Source: CAWGOF01 sp963824225
GTDB taxonomy: Bacteria > Acidobacteriota > Polarisedimenticolia > Polarisedimenticolales > Polarisedimenticolaceae
Assembly (NCBI GenBank): GCA_963824225.1
Contig: CAWGOF010000003.1
Location: 1,922,001-1,986,000, forward strand
Length of the DNA: 64,000 bases
Direction of reading: 5' to 3'
Shown: piece by piece, positions 32,783 to 42,845 of the stretch
Layout: every line of letters begins with the position of its first letter
Position numbering within the stretch: the first letter of the stretch is position 1
The notes under the pieces: model-generated
Seen by the model: only the letters and a program-made list of their open reading frames with translations
Database searches by the model: none
What the model was told of the DNA's origin: nothing
Position numbers and translations under genes: made by a program

Positions 32783-35497
32783 ATGCTCTCTCCCGGCAGC
32801 CGCCTCGGCGAGTCCTACGAGATCACCGGCGTCCTCGGCGCCGGTGGCATGGGCGAGGTGTACCGCGGCCGCGATCTGCGTCTCGGCCGCGAGGTCGCGA
32901 TCAAGGTCCTGCCGGCCGACGTGGCCGACGACCCGGCGCGGATGGTGCGGTTCGAGCAGGAGGCGCGGGCCGCGTCGGCGCTCAACCATCCGAACATCGT
33001 CACGCTCCACGACATGGGCCGGCACGGCGCCTCGGCGTACCTGGTGCTCGAGCTCGTCGCCGGACGCACGGTGCGCGACGTGCTCGCGGACGGACCGCTC
33101 CCGCTGCGTCGCGCCCTGTCGATCGCCGAGCAGATCGCCGCGGGTCTCGCCGCAGCGCACGGCGCCGGGATCGTGCATCGCGATCTCAAGCCCGAGAACG
33201 TCATGGTCCGCGACGACGGCGTGGTCAAGATCCTGGACTTCGGCCTGGCCAAGCTCGAGCGCGCGCGGATCGACTCAGGGTCGCACATCGCGACGGCGAC
33301 GGGAGGCACCGCGCCGGGCGTGGTGCTCGGTACCGTGGGCTACATGGCACCCGAGCAGGCCCGGGGCGGCGTGGTCGACTTCCGGGCCGACCAGTTCGCG
33401 CTCGGCGCCATGCTGTACGAGATGGTCTCGGGCGTGCGCGCGTTCCGCGGGGAGAGCGCGGTCCAGACGCTGTCGGCGATCATCGAGCGCGAGCCCGAGC
33501 CGGTGGCGCGCCTGCGCGAGGGCGTGCCTCGGCCGCTCGTGTGGATCGTCGAGCGCTGCCTGGCCAAGGATCCGGCCGAGCGCTACGGGTCGACGATCGA
33601 CCTCAGGCGCGACCTGGCCCGCGTGCGCGAGGAGCTGTCCGAGGTGTCGTTCTCGGGCCCGGCGGCCGCCGCCGCCGCACCGGTGTCACGGACCACACCC
33701 GGACCGATCGTCGTCGGCGCGATCCTCGCGCTGTGTGGCCTCGCCGCTGGGCTCATCGGCGGCCGAATGCTCGCGACACCGAGCCGCGCGCAGCGCGAGC
33801 CACCGACGCTGCGCACGCTGACCTTTTCGGGCGAAGACCTCGAGCCCTCGGCGTCTCCCGACGGACGAACGCTCGTGTTCACGTCGACGCGCGACGGAAC
33901 GTCGCGGATCTGGCTCAAGTCGCTGACCGACGGGACCGAGGCCCCGTTGACCACCGGAAGCGACACGGCGCCGCGGTTTTCGCCCGACGGGTCGAGCGTC
34001 CTGTTCGCGCGCGAGGAGACGGGGCGGGTGTCGCTGTTCCGCGTCCCGGTTCTCGGCGGCGAGCCGCGCCGGCTCGTCCCGAACTCGAGCTTCGGCGACT
34101 GGTCGCCCGACGGCGACCGCATCGTGTTCCTGCGGATCTCGACGCGGGACGGCGACACCGTCACCACGGTCGGCGTGGCGCGGAGCGACGGTGGGGACGA
34201 GCGGGTGTTGACGACGATCGACCGCTCGGCGTTGGTCAGCCCGCGCTGGTCGCCCGACGGAGGGTCGATCGCGATCTCGGCCAGCCAGTACGGCACGTCC
34301 GAGGCCAAGGGCAAGTTCGTGCAGATCGTGCCCGTCGACGGCTCGGAATCGAAGCGCCTGTACCCGCCGGTCGAGGGCGGCGACCTCTCGGGCATCGCCT
34401 GGATCGGCGCGGGCGAGGAGATCGTCTACGCCCAGGGCGAGTCGATCTCGAGCGTCGTGCTCTCGGCGGCGCTCGTGAACGCGGGTGCGAGCCGCGTGAT
34501 CCGGCAGAACGTGAAGACCGGGGCCGCGGAGACGATCCTGTGGGCCCCGAACCTGTCGGCACAGATCGAGGTCGTGGGGCCCGGTCACGTGGTGTTCGAT
34601 TCGATGTCCGCACGGCAGAACCTCGAGGAGTACGACATCGGCGCGCCCGCGACCGCGGGACGCGTGCTCGCCGCGGGGACGAGCATCGACCGGCAGCCGG
34701 TCTACACACCCGACGGCGAGTGGATCGCGTTCTCGTCCAATCGCTCGGGCAACCTCGACATCTGGGCCCGGTCGGTGCGCACGGGCGAGCTGCGACGCCT
34801 CACCGATCACCCGGACGACGACTGGGACCCCGCGTTCACGCGCGACGGCAAGCACCTGATCTGGACCTCGCGTCGGAGCGGCAACTTCGAGATCTGGATC
34901 GCCGAGGCGGACGGCAGTGCGGCACGCCAGGTCACGAGGGATGGCGCGGACGCGGAGAACGCGACGGCCACGCCGGACGGCGAGTGGCTGGTCTACAACT
35001 CGGGGCACGAGACAAAGGGCGGGCTGTGGAAGATCCGCATCGACGGGACCGAGGCCACGCGGCTCGTGCCCGGGACGTGCGTGTGGCCCGAGGTCTCGCC
35101 CGACGGACGTCACGTGTCGTACGGGCTCGCCACCGGGTCCGGACGATTGGAGATTCGGGTGGCCCGGGTCGCCGACGGCCTGGTCGAGCCGTTCCGGATC
35201 GTGCTCCCCGGGATCGGCGTGGCCGGCGGCCGGACGCGCTGGCTGGCCGACGGCTCGATCGCGTTCAACTACTACACGCGGCGCGCTCGGCCGGGCGTGT
35301 TCGCCGCGCGCTTCGAGCCCGGCGCGCCCGCGCCCACGACCTGGCGCACGCTCGTCGAGCTCCCGCCCGCCGCGCTGCCCGAATCGTTCGGCATTTCGCC
35401 CGATGGCACGCGAGTCACGCTCGCCACGAGCTACCGATCGTACGCGCTGATGACGTCTGAAAACCTGCCCGGAATCGCGCCGAGGAGAAGAGGATGA
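32783..35497 (+). CDS. membrane serine/threonine kinase with TolB-like propeller
   Basis: 904 residues. PknB-type kinase domain at about 10-275: GAGGMGEVYRGRD loop, VAIKVLP with the ATP Lys near 40, IVHRDLKPENVM near 128, KILDFGLAKLE near 150, and GYMAPEQARG. A single membrane helix (VVGAILALCGLAAGLIGG) at about 308-330 separates it from an external PD40/WD40-like propeller (SPDGRTLVFTSTRDGTSRI repeats). This architecture is characteristic of Acidobacteriota. The stop overlaps the next ATG, so the hydrolase downstream is co-expressed. Confidence 0.93.
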   Translation: MLSPGSRLGESYEITGVLGAGGMGEVYRGRDLRLGREVAIKVLPADVADDPARMVRFEQEARAASALNHPNIVTLHDMGRHGASAYLVLELVAGRTVRDVLADGPLPLRRALSIAEQIAAGLAAAHGAGIVHRDLKPENVMVRDDGVVKILDFGLAKLERARIDSGSHIATATGGTAPGVVLGTVGYMAPEQARGGVVDFRADQFALGAMLYEMVSGVRAFRGESAVQTLSAIIEREPEPVARLREGVPRPLVWIVERCLAKDPAERYGSTIDLRRDLARVREELSEVSFSGPAAAAAAPVSRTTPGPIVVGAILALCGLAAGLIGGRMLATPSRAQREPPTLRTLTFSGEDLEPSASPDGRTLVFTSTRDGTSRIWLKSLTDGTEAPLTTGSDTAPRFSPDGSSVLFAREETGRVSLFRVPVLGGEPRRLVPNSSFGDWSPDGDRIVFLRISTRDGDTVTTVGVARSDGGDERVLTTIDRSALVSPRWSPDGGSIAISASQYGTSEAKGKFVQIVPVDGSESKRLYPPVEGGDLSGIAWIGAGEEIVYAQGESISSVVLSAALVNAGASRVIRQNVKTGAAETILWAPNLSAQIEVVGPGHVVFDSMSARQNLEEYDIGAPATAGRVLAAGTSIDRQPVYTPDGEWIAFSSNRSGNLDIWARSVRTGELRRLTDHPDDDWDPAFTRDGKHLIWTSRRSGNFEIWIAEADGSAARQVTRDGADAENATATPDGEWLVYNSGHETKGGLWKIRIDGTEATRLVPGTCVWPEVSPDGRHVSYGLATGSGRLEIRVARVADGLVEPFRIVLPGIGVAGGRTRWLADGSIAFNYYTRRARPGVFAARFEPGAPAPTTWRTLVELPPAALPESFGISPDGTRVTLATSYRSYALMTSENLPGIAPRRRG

Positions 35498-36807
35498 ACC
35501 GACACGTCGCGCTCGCGCTGTTGCTCGCCCTCGCGACCGCTCCCGCCTGGGCCGCAGATCCACCGGCGACCGGGCTCCCGCCGGGAGCCGAAGCGGCCAA
35601 GGCCGCGCTCGAGTCCTCGACGCGCCATGGTGAATACATCGCCGTCAAGCTCGACGGGGGCAAGCCCGTCCGCACGTGGGTCGTGTACCCCGAGCGCAAG
35701 GACAAGGCGCCGGTCGTGATCGTGATCCACGAGATCTTCGGCCTCTCCGACTGGGTCCGCGCCGTCGCCGACCGGTTGGCCGCCGACGGCTTCGTCGCCG
35801 TCGCCCCCGATCTGCTCTCGGGGCTCGGCCCCGGTGGCGGCGGGACCGAGTCGTTCGCCGGTCGAGACGAGGTCACGGGCGCCGTGCGGGCTCTTGCGCC
35901 CGACGATGTCGTGCGCCGGTTGAACGCCGTGCGCCAGCACGCGCTCGGCCTGCCCGCGGCTTCGGGCAAGAGCGCGACGATCGGGTTCTGCTGGGGCGGA
36001 GCGTCGAGCTTCGCCTACGCCGCGGCGCAGCCCGAGCTCGACGCGGCGGTCGTGTACTACGGCACACCGCCCTCGGCGGCGACGCTGGCCAAGGTCGACG
36101 CGCCGGTGCTCGGACTCTACGGCGGCGACGACGCCCGCGTGACCGCGACCGTCCCGGACACCGAGGCCGAGATGAAGAAGCTCGGCAAGTCCTACGAGGC
36201 TCACGTGTACGACGGCGCGGGCCACGGCTTCCTGCGCCAGCAGGATGGGCGCGAGGGCGCGAACGCGAAAGCGGCGAGCGCGGCCTGGCCGGCGACGATC
36301 GCGTTCCTGCGCCAGCACCTGTCAGCGCCGGGCGTCACCGCGGCAGGGCCTGGCACGACCGCGGATCCGCTCGCTCCGCTCCAGTTCCTCGCCGACTCGT
36401 GCTTCCTCGGTACGTTCGCCGACGGCAAGACGCAGGACCTCGTGTGCTACACGTCGATGCTCGACCGGAAGTTCCTGCGCAGCCGGCACCGTGTGCTCGG
36501 GAGCGCGTATTCGGGCGAGACGATCCTCGGGCTCAACCAGAAGACGGGTCAGCTCGAGTACACGTACTACAACAGCCTGGGTGGGATCCTGCGCGGCCAG
36601 ATCGAGCCCACCGCCGACGGGCTGCGCTTCCCGCCGGAGACGGTCGAGATGCAGGGCGCCGAGCACGTCGTGCGCAGCGCGTGGCGCAAGACGGAAGCGG
36701 GCTACGTAGCGTCGAGCGAGCGCCAGGACGGCTCCGCGTGGAAGCCGTTCATGACCATCACGTTCGAGCGCAAGGGACTCGACGCGGCGGCCGAGCTCGA
36801 CAAGTAG
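35494..36807 (+). CDS. secreted dienelactone-hydrolase-family protein with extra domain
   Basis: 437 residues. Signal peptide HVALALLLALATAPAWA. The alpha/beta hydrolase region at 45-285 has IHEIFGLSDWVR, GFCWGGASS with the nucleophilic Cys, LYGGDDARV (Asp) and YDGAGHGFLRQ (His), the dienelactone hydrolase triad. Residues 295-437 form a second, beta-rich domain (FLADSCFLGTFADGKTQDLV, YTYYNSLGGILRGQIEP) that I do not recognise; it resembles a lipocalin-like barrel. ATGA overlap with the kinase gene. Confidence 0.85.
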   Translation: MNRHVALALLLALATAPAWAADPPATGLPPGAEAAKAALESSTRHGEYIAVKLDGGKPVRTWVVYPERKDKAPVVIVIHEIFGLSDWVRAVADRLAADGFVAVAPDLLSGLGPGGGGTESFAGRDEVTGAVRALAPDDVVRRLNAVRQHALGLPAASGKSATIGFCWGGASSFAYAAAQPELDAAVVYYGTPPSAATLAKVDAPVLGLYGGDDARVTATVPDTEAEMKKLGKSYEAHVYDGAGHGFLRQQDGREGANAKAASAAWPATIAFLRQHLSAPGVTAAGPGTTADPLAPLQFLADSCFLGTFADGKTQDLVCYTSMLDRKFLRSRHRVLGSAYSGETILGLNQKTGQLEYTYYNSLGGILRGQIEPTADGLRFPPETVEMQGAEHVVRSAWRKTEAGYVASSERQDGSAWKPFMTITFERKGLDAAAELDK

Positions 36808-37425
36808 TCAGCCCTTCGCGTGCATGTGGCGGTGGACGAAGAAGTAGTACACGGCGCCGAGGACGAGCATGGCGCCGCCGAGCCACAGCGAGAGGCGGTG
36901 CAGCTCGCCGGCCATCAGCTTCTCGTCCTGACCCATCCGCACGCCGATCCACGCCAGCACCGTGCACCAGACGGCCGAGCCCGCGAGCGTGTAGAGCGAG
37001 AACTTGCCGTAGTGCATGCGGACGATCCCCGCCGGGATGCCGACGAGGTGCCGGACCACGGGCAACAGGCGCGAGACGAAGATCCCCATCGAGCCGTAGT
37101 GCTCGGCCCAGCGCTCGGCGCCGACCACTTTTTCCGGCGTGACGAGCGCGTACCGGCCGTAGCGCAGGACGAGCGGCCGACCGGCCCACCGCGCGGCCCA
37201 GTACATCGCCGTTGCCCCGAGCCACGAGCCGAGCGTCCCCGCGATCACGATGCCGGTCAGGCTGAGCGGGATCTGGCCCGTGTGCGCCAGGTGCGCCGCG
37301 GGCGGGATGACCACCTCGCTCGGCAGCGGCACGATCGAGCTCTCGATCGCCATCAGCAGCGCGATCAGCGGGTAGCCGCCGCTCTCGAGCGCTTTCATGT
37401 ACCAGTCGATCAGCGGCTTGAACAT
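36808..37425 (-). CDS. DedA-family membrane protein
   Basis: 205 residues with five or six membrane segments (LIALLMAIESSIVPLPSEVV, LTGIVIAGTLGSWLGATAMY, SLYTLAGSAVWCTVLAWIGV). Family motifs: ESSIVPLPSEVVIPPAAHLA and FVSRLLPVVRHLVGIPAGIV. DedA proteins help move lipid carriers such as undecaprenyl phosphate across the inner membrane and affect envelope homeostasis. It ends against the hydrolase gene on the other strand and lies 8 bases after the second kinase gene. Confidence 0.92.
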   Translation of the reverse strand: MFKPLIDWYMKALESGGYPLIALLMAIESSIVPLPSEVVIPPAAHLAHTGQIPLSLTGIVIAGTLGSWLGATAMYWAARWAGRPLVLRYGRYALVTPEKVVGAERWAEHYGSMGIFVSRLLPVVRHLVGIPAGIVRMHYGKFSLYTLAGSAVWCTVLAWIGVRMGQDEKLMAGELHRLSLWLGGAMLVLGAVYYFFVHRHMHAKG

Positions 37426-37433
37426 CGATCTCG

Positions 37434-40139
37434 CTAGCTCGGGACGCGGCGGCGCACGTCGTCGAGCCAGTCGACGACGACCGTGACGCCGCTCGCGACC
37501 GCCGCGCGCTCGGCCGGCTCGACCATCAGGAAGCGTGAGCGATCGAAGACGTCGTAGTTCCCGCGCAGCGTGGCCTGGGGCACGTCGTCGAACACGACCT
37601 GCGGACGGCCGGCATGGAAGCGCCCGGCGTCGGTCGCGACCTGGACCGCGACGAGCGAGCTCTCGTAGCGATAGAACAGCTCGCGGCCGTCGGGCGACCA
37701 GCGCGGGCTCATGCCGCCCGCGTCCGAGATCTGCCAGCGTCCGTCGAGCCCCGGAAACGGACGAACGTAGACTTGCGGCCGTCCCGACTCGTCCGAGGCG
37801 TAGGCGAGCCAGCGCCCGTCGGGCGAGAGCTCAGGCTCGATCTCGGCTGCCGGCGTTTCGAGCAGCACGCGCGGCTCGTGGGTCTTGACGTCGAGGGCCA
37901 GGATGTTCGTCTGGTTCTTGTCCGAGAATTCGCACAGGATCTTCTGGCCATCGGGCGACCAGCCGGCGGGAGAGACCTGGGCCCAGGCGCTCTCCGGCGG
38001 CGGTACGTAGACCAACTCCTCGACGCCGCTCCCGTCCGCGGCCTTCACGTACGTGCTCATCCTCGATCCGCCACGCGTCGAGGCGAAGCTCACGCGCTCG
38101 CCATCGGGCGACCAGACCGCGGTGGCGTTGTCGCCCTCGAACGTCAGCCGCGTCGAGGTCTGGCGGGCGATGTCCCAGATCCAGACGTCGAACGTGCTGT
38201 CGCCCGCCACGGGCACGGCGATGCGGCTCCGATCGGGAGACAGGCGGGGCGACGTGTACCCCGCGGGAGGGGCCGGCAGCGGCTCGACGCGTCCGTCGCG
38301 CTGACGCCAGACGAGGCGCTCGCGCCGGGACCACGGCGAGCCGGCGATGTAGGTCAGGAGACCGCCGCTCGAGACGCCCGCGTGCACGACGCCCGAGCTG
38401 CGCATGCCCATCACGTTCTCGACGACCGGGACCGGGTTGCCCTGCGTCTCGAGCCGATCGACGTCGAACGGCACGGCGAACAGGAACCCGTCGCGACCGA
38501 AGAGCAGATGGCCGCTCGGCAGGTAGCGCGCCATGCTCGCGCCCTGGAGCACCGTCGTCCGCTCCCCGGTCGAGAGCCGGATCGCGTCGATGCGAGCCGC
38601 GTCGTAGCTCTCCGGGCTCTCGACGGTGCCGACCGTGAACAGCACGACGTCGTGCTCGGCCACGGAATGGGGCCAGCGGTGCGTGCGCTCTTGCTTCTCT
38701 TTGTCGAGCGTCGTGAGCGGCTGGGGCAGCCCGCCAGAGCCCGCGACCCAGCTCAGCGGCAAGGTGTAGTTGGCGGTGAAGACGATCCGATCGTCGATGC
38801 CCCAGCTCGCCCCGCGATTGTCGCCCTCGGCCGCGCACAGCGTGATCGGCTTCCCGCCGTCGACCGAGACCTTCTTCAGCTTGTTGTCCGCGAAGAACGC
38901 GACCCACTTCCCGTCGGGCGAGAAGGTCGGGGTCGTTGCCCGCTCGGTGCCGTCGATCGCGGCGAGATCACCCGTGTCCATCCGTCTGAGGAACAGCCGC
39001 GAGTCTCCGGCCTTGGCCAGAGCCAACGCGAGACGCGTGCCGTCCGGGGAAAGGGCCAGGACCGTCATCTGATTGTCGGGAACGGTGTACCCCTCGGGGA
39101 ACGGGGCCAGGAGCGTCAGCGTCCCCAGGCCGCTCGGCTTCGGCGTTGCGCTCCGCCAGAGCGCGAGACCGGCCACGACGGCGAGGAGCGCGACGAGCGT
39201 CCAGGCCACGCGCGCGCTCCACCCCGACCGTGGGGTGGCGACGGCCACGCGTGCGGTCGGCACTTCCCCTTCGCCGAGACCGGCAAGGACCTCCTCGAGC
39301 CGGATACGCGCGCCCGACGCATGGCCCAGTCGGCGCTCGACGTCGCGAGTCAGACACTGTCGCAGCACCTGGCGCACGGCGGATGGAGTCGAGGCCGGCA
39401 GCGCGGTCCAATCGGGGTCGACCTTCAGGACCGAAGCGAGGACGTCCGACACGGTCTCGCCGTCGAACGTGCGCCGGCCGGCGAGCATCTCATAGAGGAT
39501 GCAGCCGAAGGCCCACACGTCCGCGCGTCGATCGACCGGCTTGCCGCGCGCCTGCTCGGGGCTCATGTACCCCGCAGTGCCGAGGATCATCCCGGCGACC
39601 GTTCCGGCCGAGGTCATCGTCGGGGAAAACGTGGGATCGCTCCCGCTCGCCGGGCCCGGCGCGAGCGCCTTGGCCAGGCCGAAGTCGAGCACCTTGACCT
39701 TGCCCGACGGCGTGAGCACGATGTTCGCCGGCTTGAGGTCGCGATGGACGATGCCGCTGTCGTGCGCGGCCTCGAGCGCCGCCGCGATCTGCACCGCGAT
39801 CTTCAGCGCATCGTCCTGGGCCATCGCGCCGCGCGACAGCACACGCGCCAGGTCCTCGCCCTCGACCAGCTCCAGCGCCAGGAACCGTGTGCCTTCGTGG
39901 GCGTGGACCGAGTACACCGCGGCGATGTTCGGATGGCTCAAGGACGCGAGGACCCGCGCCTCCTGCTCGAACCGCGCGAGCCGGTCGGGGTCGGCGGCGA
40001 ACACGTCGGGCAGCACCTTGATCGCCACCGCCCGATCGAGGCTCGTGTCGATCGCCTTCCACACCTGCCCCATCCCGCCCTCGCCGAGCTTGTCGACGAT
40101 GCGGTAGTGCAGGACGGTCGATCCGGGTCCAATGGCCAT
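37434..40139 (-). CDS. membrane serine/threonine kinase with TolB-like propeller, second copy
   Basis: 901 residues, same layout as the kinase at 32783. Kinase domain at about 10-280: GEGGMGQVWKAID, VAIKVLP, IVHRDLKPANIV near 130, KVLDFGLAKAL near 150 and GYMSPEQARGK. Membrane helix VAWTLVALLAVVAGLALW near 308-326 and an outer propeller (ALSPDGTRLALALAKAGD and RLSPDRSRIAVPVAGD blades). Sequence similarity between the two is spread over the whole length but moderate, so they are paralogues and not a recent duplication. Probably co-transcribed with the DedA gene. Confidence 0.93.
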   Translation of the reverse strand: MAIGPGSTVLHYRIVDKLGEGGMGQVWKAIDTSLDRAVAIKVLPDVFAADPDRLARFEQEARVLASLSHPNIAAVYSVHAHEGTRFLALELVEGEDLARVLSRGAMAQDDALKIAVQIAAALEAAHDSGIVHRDLKPANIVLTPSGKVKVLDFGLAKALAPGPASGSDPTFSPTMTSAGTVAGMILGTAGYMSPEQARGKPVDRRADVWAFGCILYEMLAGRRTFDGETVSDVLASVLKVDPDWTALPASTPSAVRQVLRQCLTRDVERRLGHASGARIRLEEVLAGLGEGEVPTARVAVATPRSGWSARVAWTLVALLAVVAGLALWRSATPKPSGLGTLTLLAPFPEGYTVPDNQMTVLALSPDGTRLALALAKAGDSRLFLRRMDTGDLAAIDGTERATTPTFSPDGKWVAFFADNKLKKVSVDGGKPITLCAAEGDNRGASWGIDDRIVFTANYTLPLSWVAGSGGLPQPLTTLDKEKQERTHRWPHSVAEHDVVLFTVGTVESPESYDAARIDAIRLSTGERTTVLQGASMARYLPSGHLLFGRDGFLFAVPFDVDRLETQGNPVPVVENVMGMRSSGVVHAGVSSGGLLTYIAGSPWSRRERLVWRQRDGRVEPLPAPPAGYTSPRLSPDRSRIAVPVAGDSTFDVWIWDIARQTSTRLTFEGDNATAVWSPDGERVSFASTRGGSRMSTYVKAADGSGVEELVYVPPPESAWAQVSPAGWSPDGQKILCEFSDKNQTNILALDVKTHEPRVLLETPAAEIEPELSPDGRWLAYASDESGRPQVYVRPFPGLDGRWQISDAGGMSPRWSPDGRELFYRYESSLVAVQVATDAGRFHAGRPQVVFDDVPQATLRGNYDVFDRSRFLMVEPAERAAVASGVTVVVDWLDDVRRRVPS

Positions 40140-40187
40140 CAGGCCTCCGTGGGGTCGGCGATTATGGCATGAGCGGCCGAGCGCCGA

Positions 40188-42401
40188 TCAGAACGCCAGC
40201 CGATAGGTCAAGCTGACGTCGATCCCCGGCAGGGGCACGACTTCGCGGAAGCGCGACACGGAGTTGAACGCCAGCTCGTCGTTCAGGTTCACGCCGCGCA
40301 GCAGGAAGTCGTGCACCAGCGCGCCCGTGATCAAGCGATAGCCGACCCATGCGTTGAGCCAGGTGTAGCCGGGAGTTTCGGTATCGAACGCACCGAAGCG
40401 ATCCTGATCGGCGGCGTGGACCACTTCGGCTCCGACCGACAACGCCCGGCCCTGGTACTCGAGACCGAGAGTTCCGCGCAGGGGCGGCTGAAACGGCACG
40501 GGCTCGTCGAGGTCGGTCAGCTCGGCGCGGACGTAGTCGGCTCGCACCTCGACGTGGAGGTGGTGCGGCTCGGCGTGGATCAGGCCGAAATCGACGTGCG
40601 CCTCGCCGCCCCAGAAACGGGCCGAGGATTGGGAGAACTGGACGATCGGCAGCACGTCTCCCTCGGGGGTCGTGAACGTCAACCCGGTGTCCTGCTCGAA
40701 GATGAAATCGCCGAAGTCGGTCAGGAACGCCCCGACCTCGCCCTCGATCCGCCCCTCCAGCTTGCGGGCCACGAAGTCGAGCCCGAGTCCGTGCTCCAGA
40801 TCGAGGTCCGGGTCGCCGACCTCGAACGTCTGCGTCGCGACGTGCGCCCCGTTCGAGTACAGCTCCTCGAGCGTCGGGACACGGGATGAGTACGACAGGG
40901 TCGTTCCGATCGAGTACGCATCGCCGGGCTTCCAGACGAGACCGGCGGAGCCGGACGGTGCGTCGAAGTCCCGATCGCGCAGGGCCGGATCGCTCGAATC
41001 GGTCGACTGACGTTCGTAGCGCACACCGAGCTGGCCGCGCAACGGCCCCGTGCCCACCTCTTCGAAGCCGAATAGCGCCGCACCGAACACATCGGCCGGG
41101 GCGATGAACGCCTCCTCACCGATCGCCTCCGATTCGCGCGTCCAGCTTTGTACGCCGAAGCTCCCTTCGAGCCCACCCTTGCGTTCGTGGGCCAGCTCGA
41201 CGCGACCCTCCACGCTCTCGTTGAGGAACCGCGTTCCGACCTCGGTGCCCTCGAGCTCCGCGTGCTCGTAGTCGGTGCCGCCGAGCTTGGCCTTGAGCAT
41301 GCGGAACGGACCGAACGGCTCGTGGATCCCGCCGCGCACGTCCCAGCGCTTCTGGGTCATGTCGATGCGCACCTCGTCTTCGAATGCGCTCCCGTAGTTC
41401 GTCTCATACTGGTTGTATCCGACCCCGACGAACGCCGTGTCGCCGAGCCACGAGACGCCACCCGATGCGCTCTGCGTCTCGAGGTCGCTGTTCTCCTTGA
41501 CTCCGAAGCCGTCGCCCGCCTCGTAGTCATCGGCCTCGGTCTTGGCGTAGTCGAGGTGCCAGCCGAACGCGCTCGCGGCCCCGCCGAGGCTGGCCGCACC
41601 CGATCGCAGGTCGCTGTTGGATGCGCTCCGCACGTCGACGCTCCCGCCGAACGCATCCCCGGTGCGATGGTCCGGAATGCGCTGGTCGAGGACGTTGACC
41701 ACCCCACCGACCGCGTTCGACCCGTAGAGCAGAGTAGCCGCCCCGCGCACGATCTCGATGCGCTCGGCCGCGTAGGGGTCGTAGGACACCGCGTGATCCG
41801 GACTCACGCTCGATGCATCGCCCACGCCGATGCCGTCCTGCAGCACGCGGATCCGATCGCCGCCGAGACCCCGAATCACCGGCCGGCTCGCTCCGGGGGC
41901 GTAGAACGTCTGGCTGACCCCGGGCTCGTTCGCGAGCGTCTCGCCGATCGTCGGCTCGACCTTGCTCGCGAGGTCCACGGAGTCCAGCACGACGACCGAT
42001 TGCGAGTAGTCGGCCACGCTCTGCGGCGATACACCCGCCGAGACCACGACGTGCTCCGCGTGCACGGTCTGATCGACGGCGACCTCGAGCGTGACGTCTT
42101 GGTCCGCGACGACGACTTGCGCCACGGCGCTGCCGTAGCGGGCGCTGACGACCTCGAGGTTGTAGTCTCCGGCCGGGACGTCCTGGAACCGGAACGATCC
42201 GTGCTCATCGGTCTTGGTCGAACGCTGCAGCTCGACCAGCGTGACGCGGGCTTGGGCCGCGACGTTCCCATCCCGGCTCTTCACCGTGCCGGAGACGTTC
42301 GCCGCGCTGGCGGCGAAGGATGTGGTGAGGGTGGCGCTCGCAACGATCGCCACGCTCGCCGCGATCGCGAACGCGAACGGGGTACGCTGGATCGGTCTCA
42401 T
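40188..42401 (-). CDS. TonB-dependent outer-membrane receptor (metal type)
   Basis: 737 residues. Signal peptide, then a carboxypeptidase-regulatory beta domain (35-110: VSGTVKSRDGNVAAQARVTL, GSFRFQDVPAGDYNLEVV). Plug domain (about 125-240: GETLANEPGVSQTFYAPGAS, RVLQDGIGVGDASSV, RIEIVRGAATLLYGSNAVGG). A 22-strand-type barrel follows, ending in the required aromatic residue (LTYRLAF). The plug resembles ZnuD-like zinc receptors. The small His/Cys-containing gene upstream supports a metal role; the ligand remains inference. Confidence 0.9.
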   Translation of the reverse strand: MRPIQRTPFAFAIAASVAIVASATLTTSFAASAANVSGTVKSRDGNVAAQARVTLVELQRSTKTDEHGSFRFQDVPAGDYNLEVVSARYGSAVAQVVVADQDVTLEVAVDQTVHAEHVVVSAGVSPQSVADYSQSVVVLDSVDLASKVEPTIGETLANEPGVSQTFYAPGASRPVIRGLGGDRIRVLQDGIGVGDASSVSPDHAVSYDPYAAERIEIVRGAATLLYGSNAVGGVVNVLDQRIPDHRTGDAFGGSVDVRSASNSDLRSGAASLGGAASAFGWHLDYAKTEADDYEAGDGFGVKENSDLETQSASGGVSWLGDTAFVGVGYNQYETNYGSAFEDEVRIDMTQKRWDVRGGIHEPFGPFRMLKAKLGGTDYEHAELEGTEVGTRFLNESVEGRVELAHERKGGLEGSFGVQSWTRESEAIGEEAFIAPADVFGAALFGFEEVGTGPLRGQLGVRYERQSTDSSDPALRDRDFDAPSGSAGLVWKPGDAYSIGTTLSYSSRVPTLEELYSNGAHVATQTFEVGDPDLDLEHGLGLDFVARKLEGRIEGEVGAFLTDFGDFIFEQDTGLTFTTPEGDVLPIVQFSQSSARFWGGEAHVDFGLIHAEPHHLHVEVRADYVRAELTDLDEPVPFQPPLRGTLGLEYQGRALSVGAEVVHAADQDRFGAFDTETPGYTWLNAWVGYRLITGALVHDFLLRGVNLNDELAFNSVSRFREVVPLPGIDVSLTYRLAF

Positions 42402-42501
42402 CGGCTCTCCTCGAAAGCGGCCGCAAGCCGGCGACCGCGGGATCGAACCAAAAGCTCGCGCTCGCGCGATCTACGCGAGCGCGTGGACCGAGTCGGTTCG
42501 A

Positions 42502-42792
42502 TCAGAGAGCCGGGGGAGCGCGTGGGCCGCAGACGCACGGCCGTATCGAAGCACGAATAGCGACGTCGCCGCTCGGGGGCTCACGCGACGGGTCGTGGAA
42601 CGCGGCCCTGACCTCGGCGGTGGGCTCGAGCGTCGCGACGGCGTGGGTCGCCTTGCAGACGGCGCAGTCGTCGGCGCCATCGACGTGAGCGTGGCGTTCG
42701 GCGCCGGCGTACACGACGAGCGCGGTCGCGACGAGCACCAAGCTCGCGACCCACGGCCCGAAGGCGGCCGAGATCCCGCAGCGCCGCACCAT
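42502..42792 (-). CDS. DUF2946-like His/Cys protein, possible metal partner
   Basis: 96 residues. One hydrophobic segment (WVASLVLVATALVVYAG) followed by ERHAHVDGADDCAVCKATHA, a His/Cys set able to bind a metal, and a CVCG near the C-terminus. Small proteins of this kind (DUF2946) are typically encoded next to TonB receptors for copper or zinc. It precedes the receptor on the same strand by 100 bases. Confidence 0.6.
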   Translation of the reverse strand: MVRRCGISAAFGPWVASLVLVATALVVYAGAERHAHVDGADDCAVCKATHAVATLEPTAEVRAAFHDPSREPPSGDVAIRASIRPCVCGPRAPPAL

Positions 42793-42845
42793 GGCGACGA
42801 GAGCTTAGCCGCCGGTGCGCTCGATCGTCAAGCCGGCAGCCTCAG

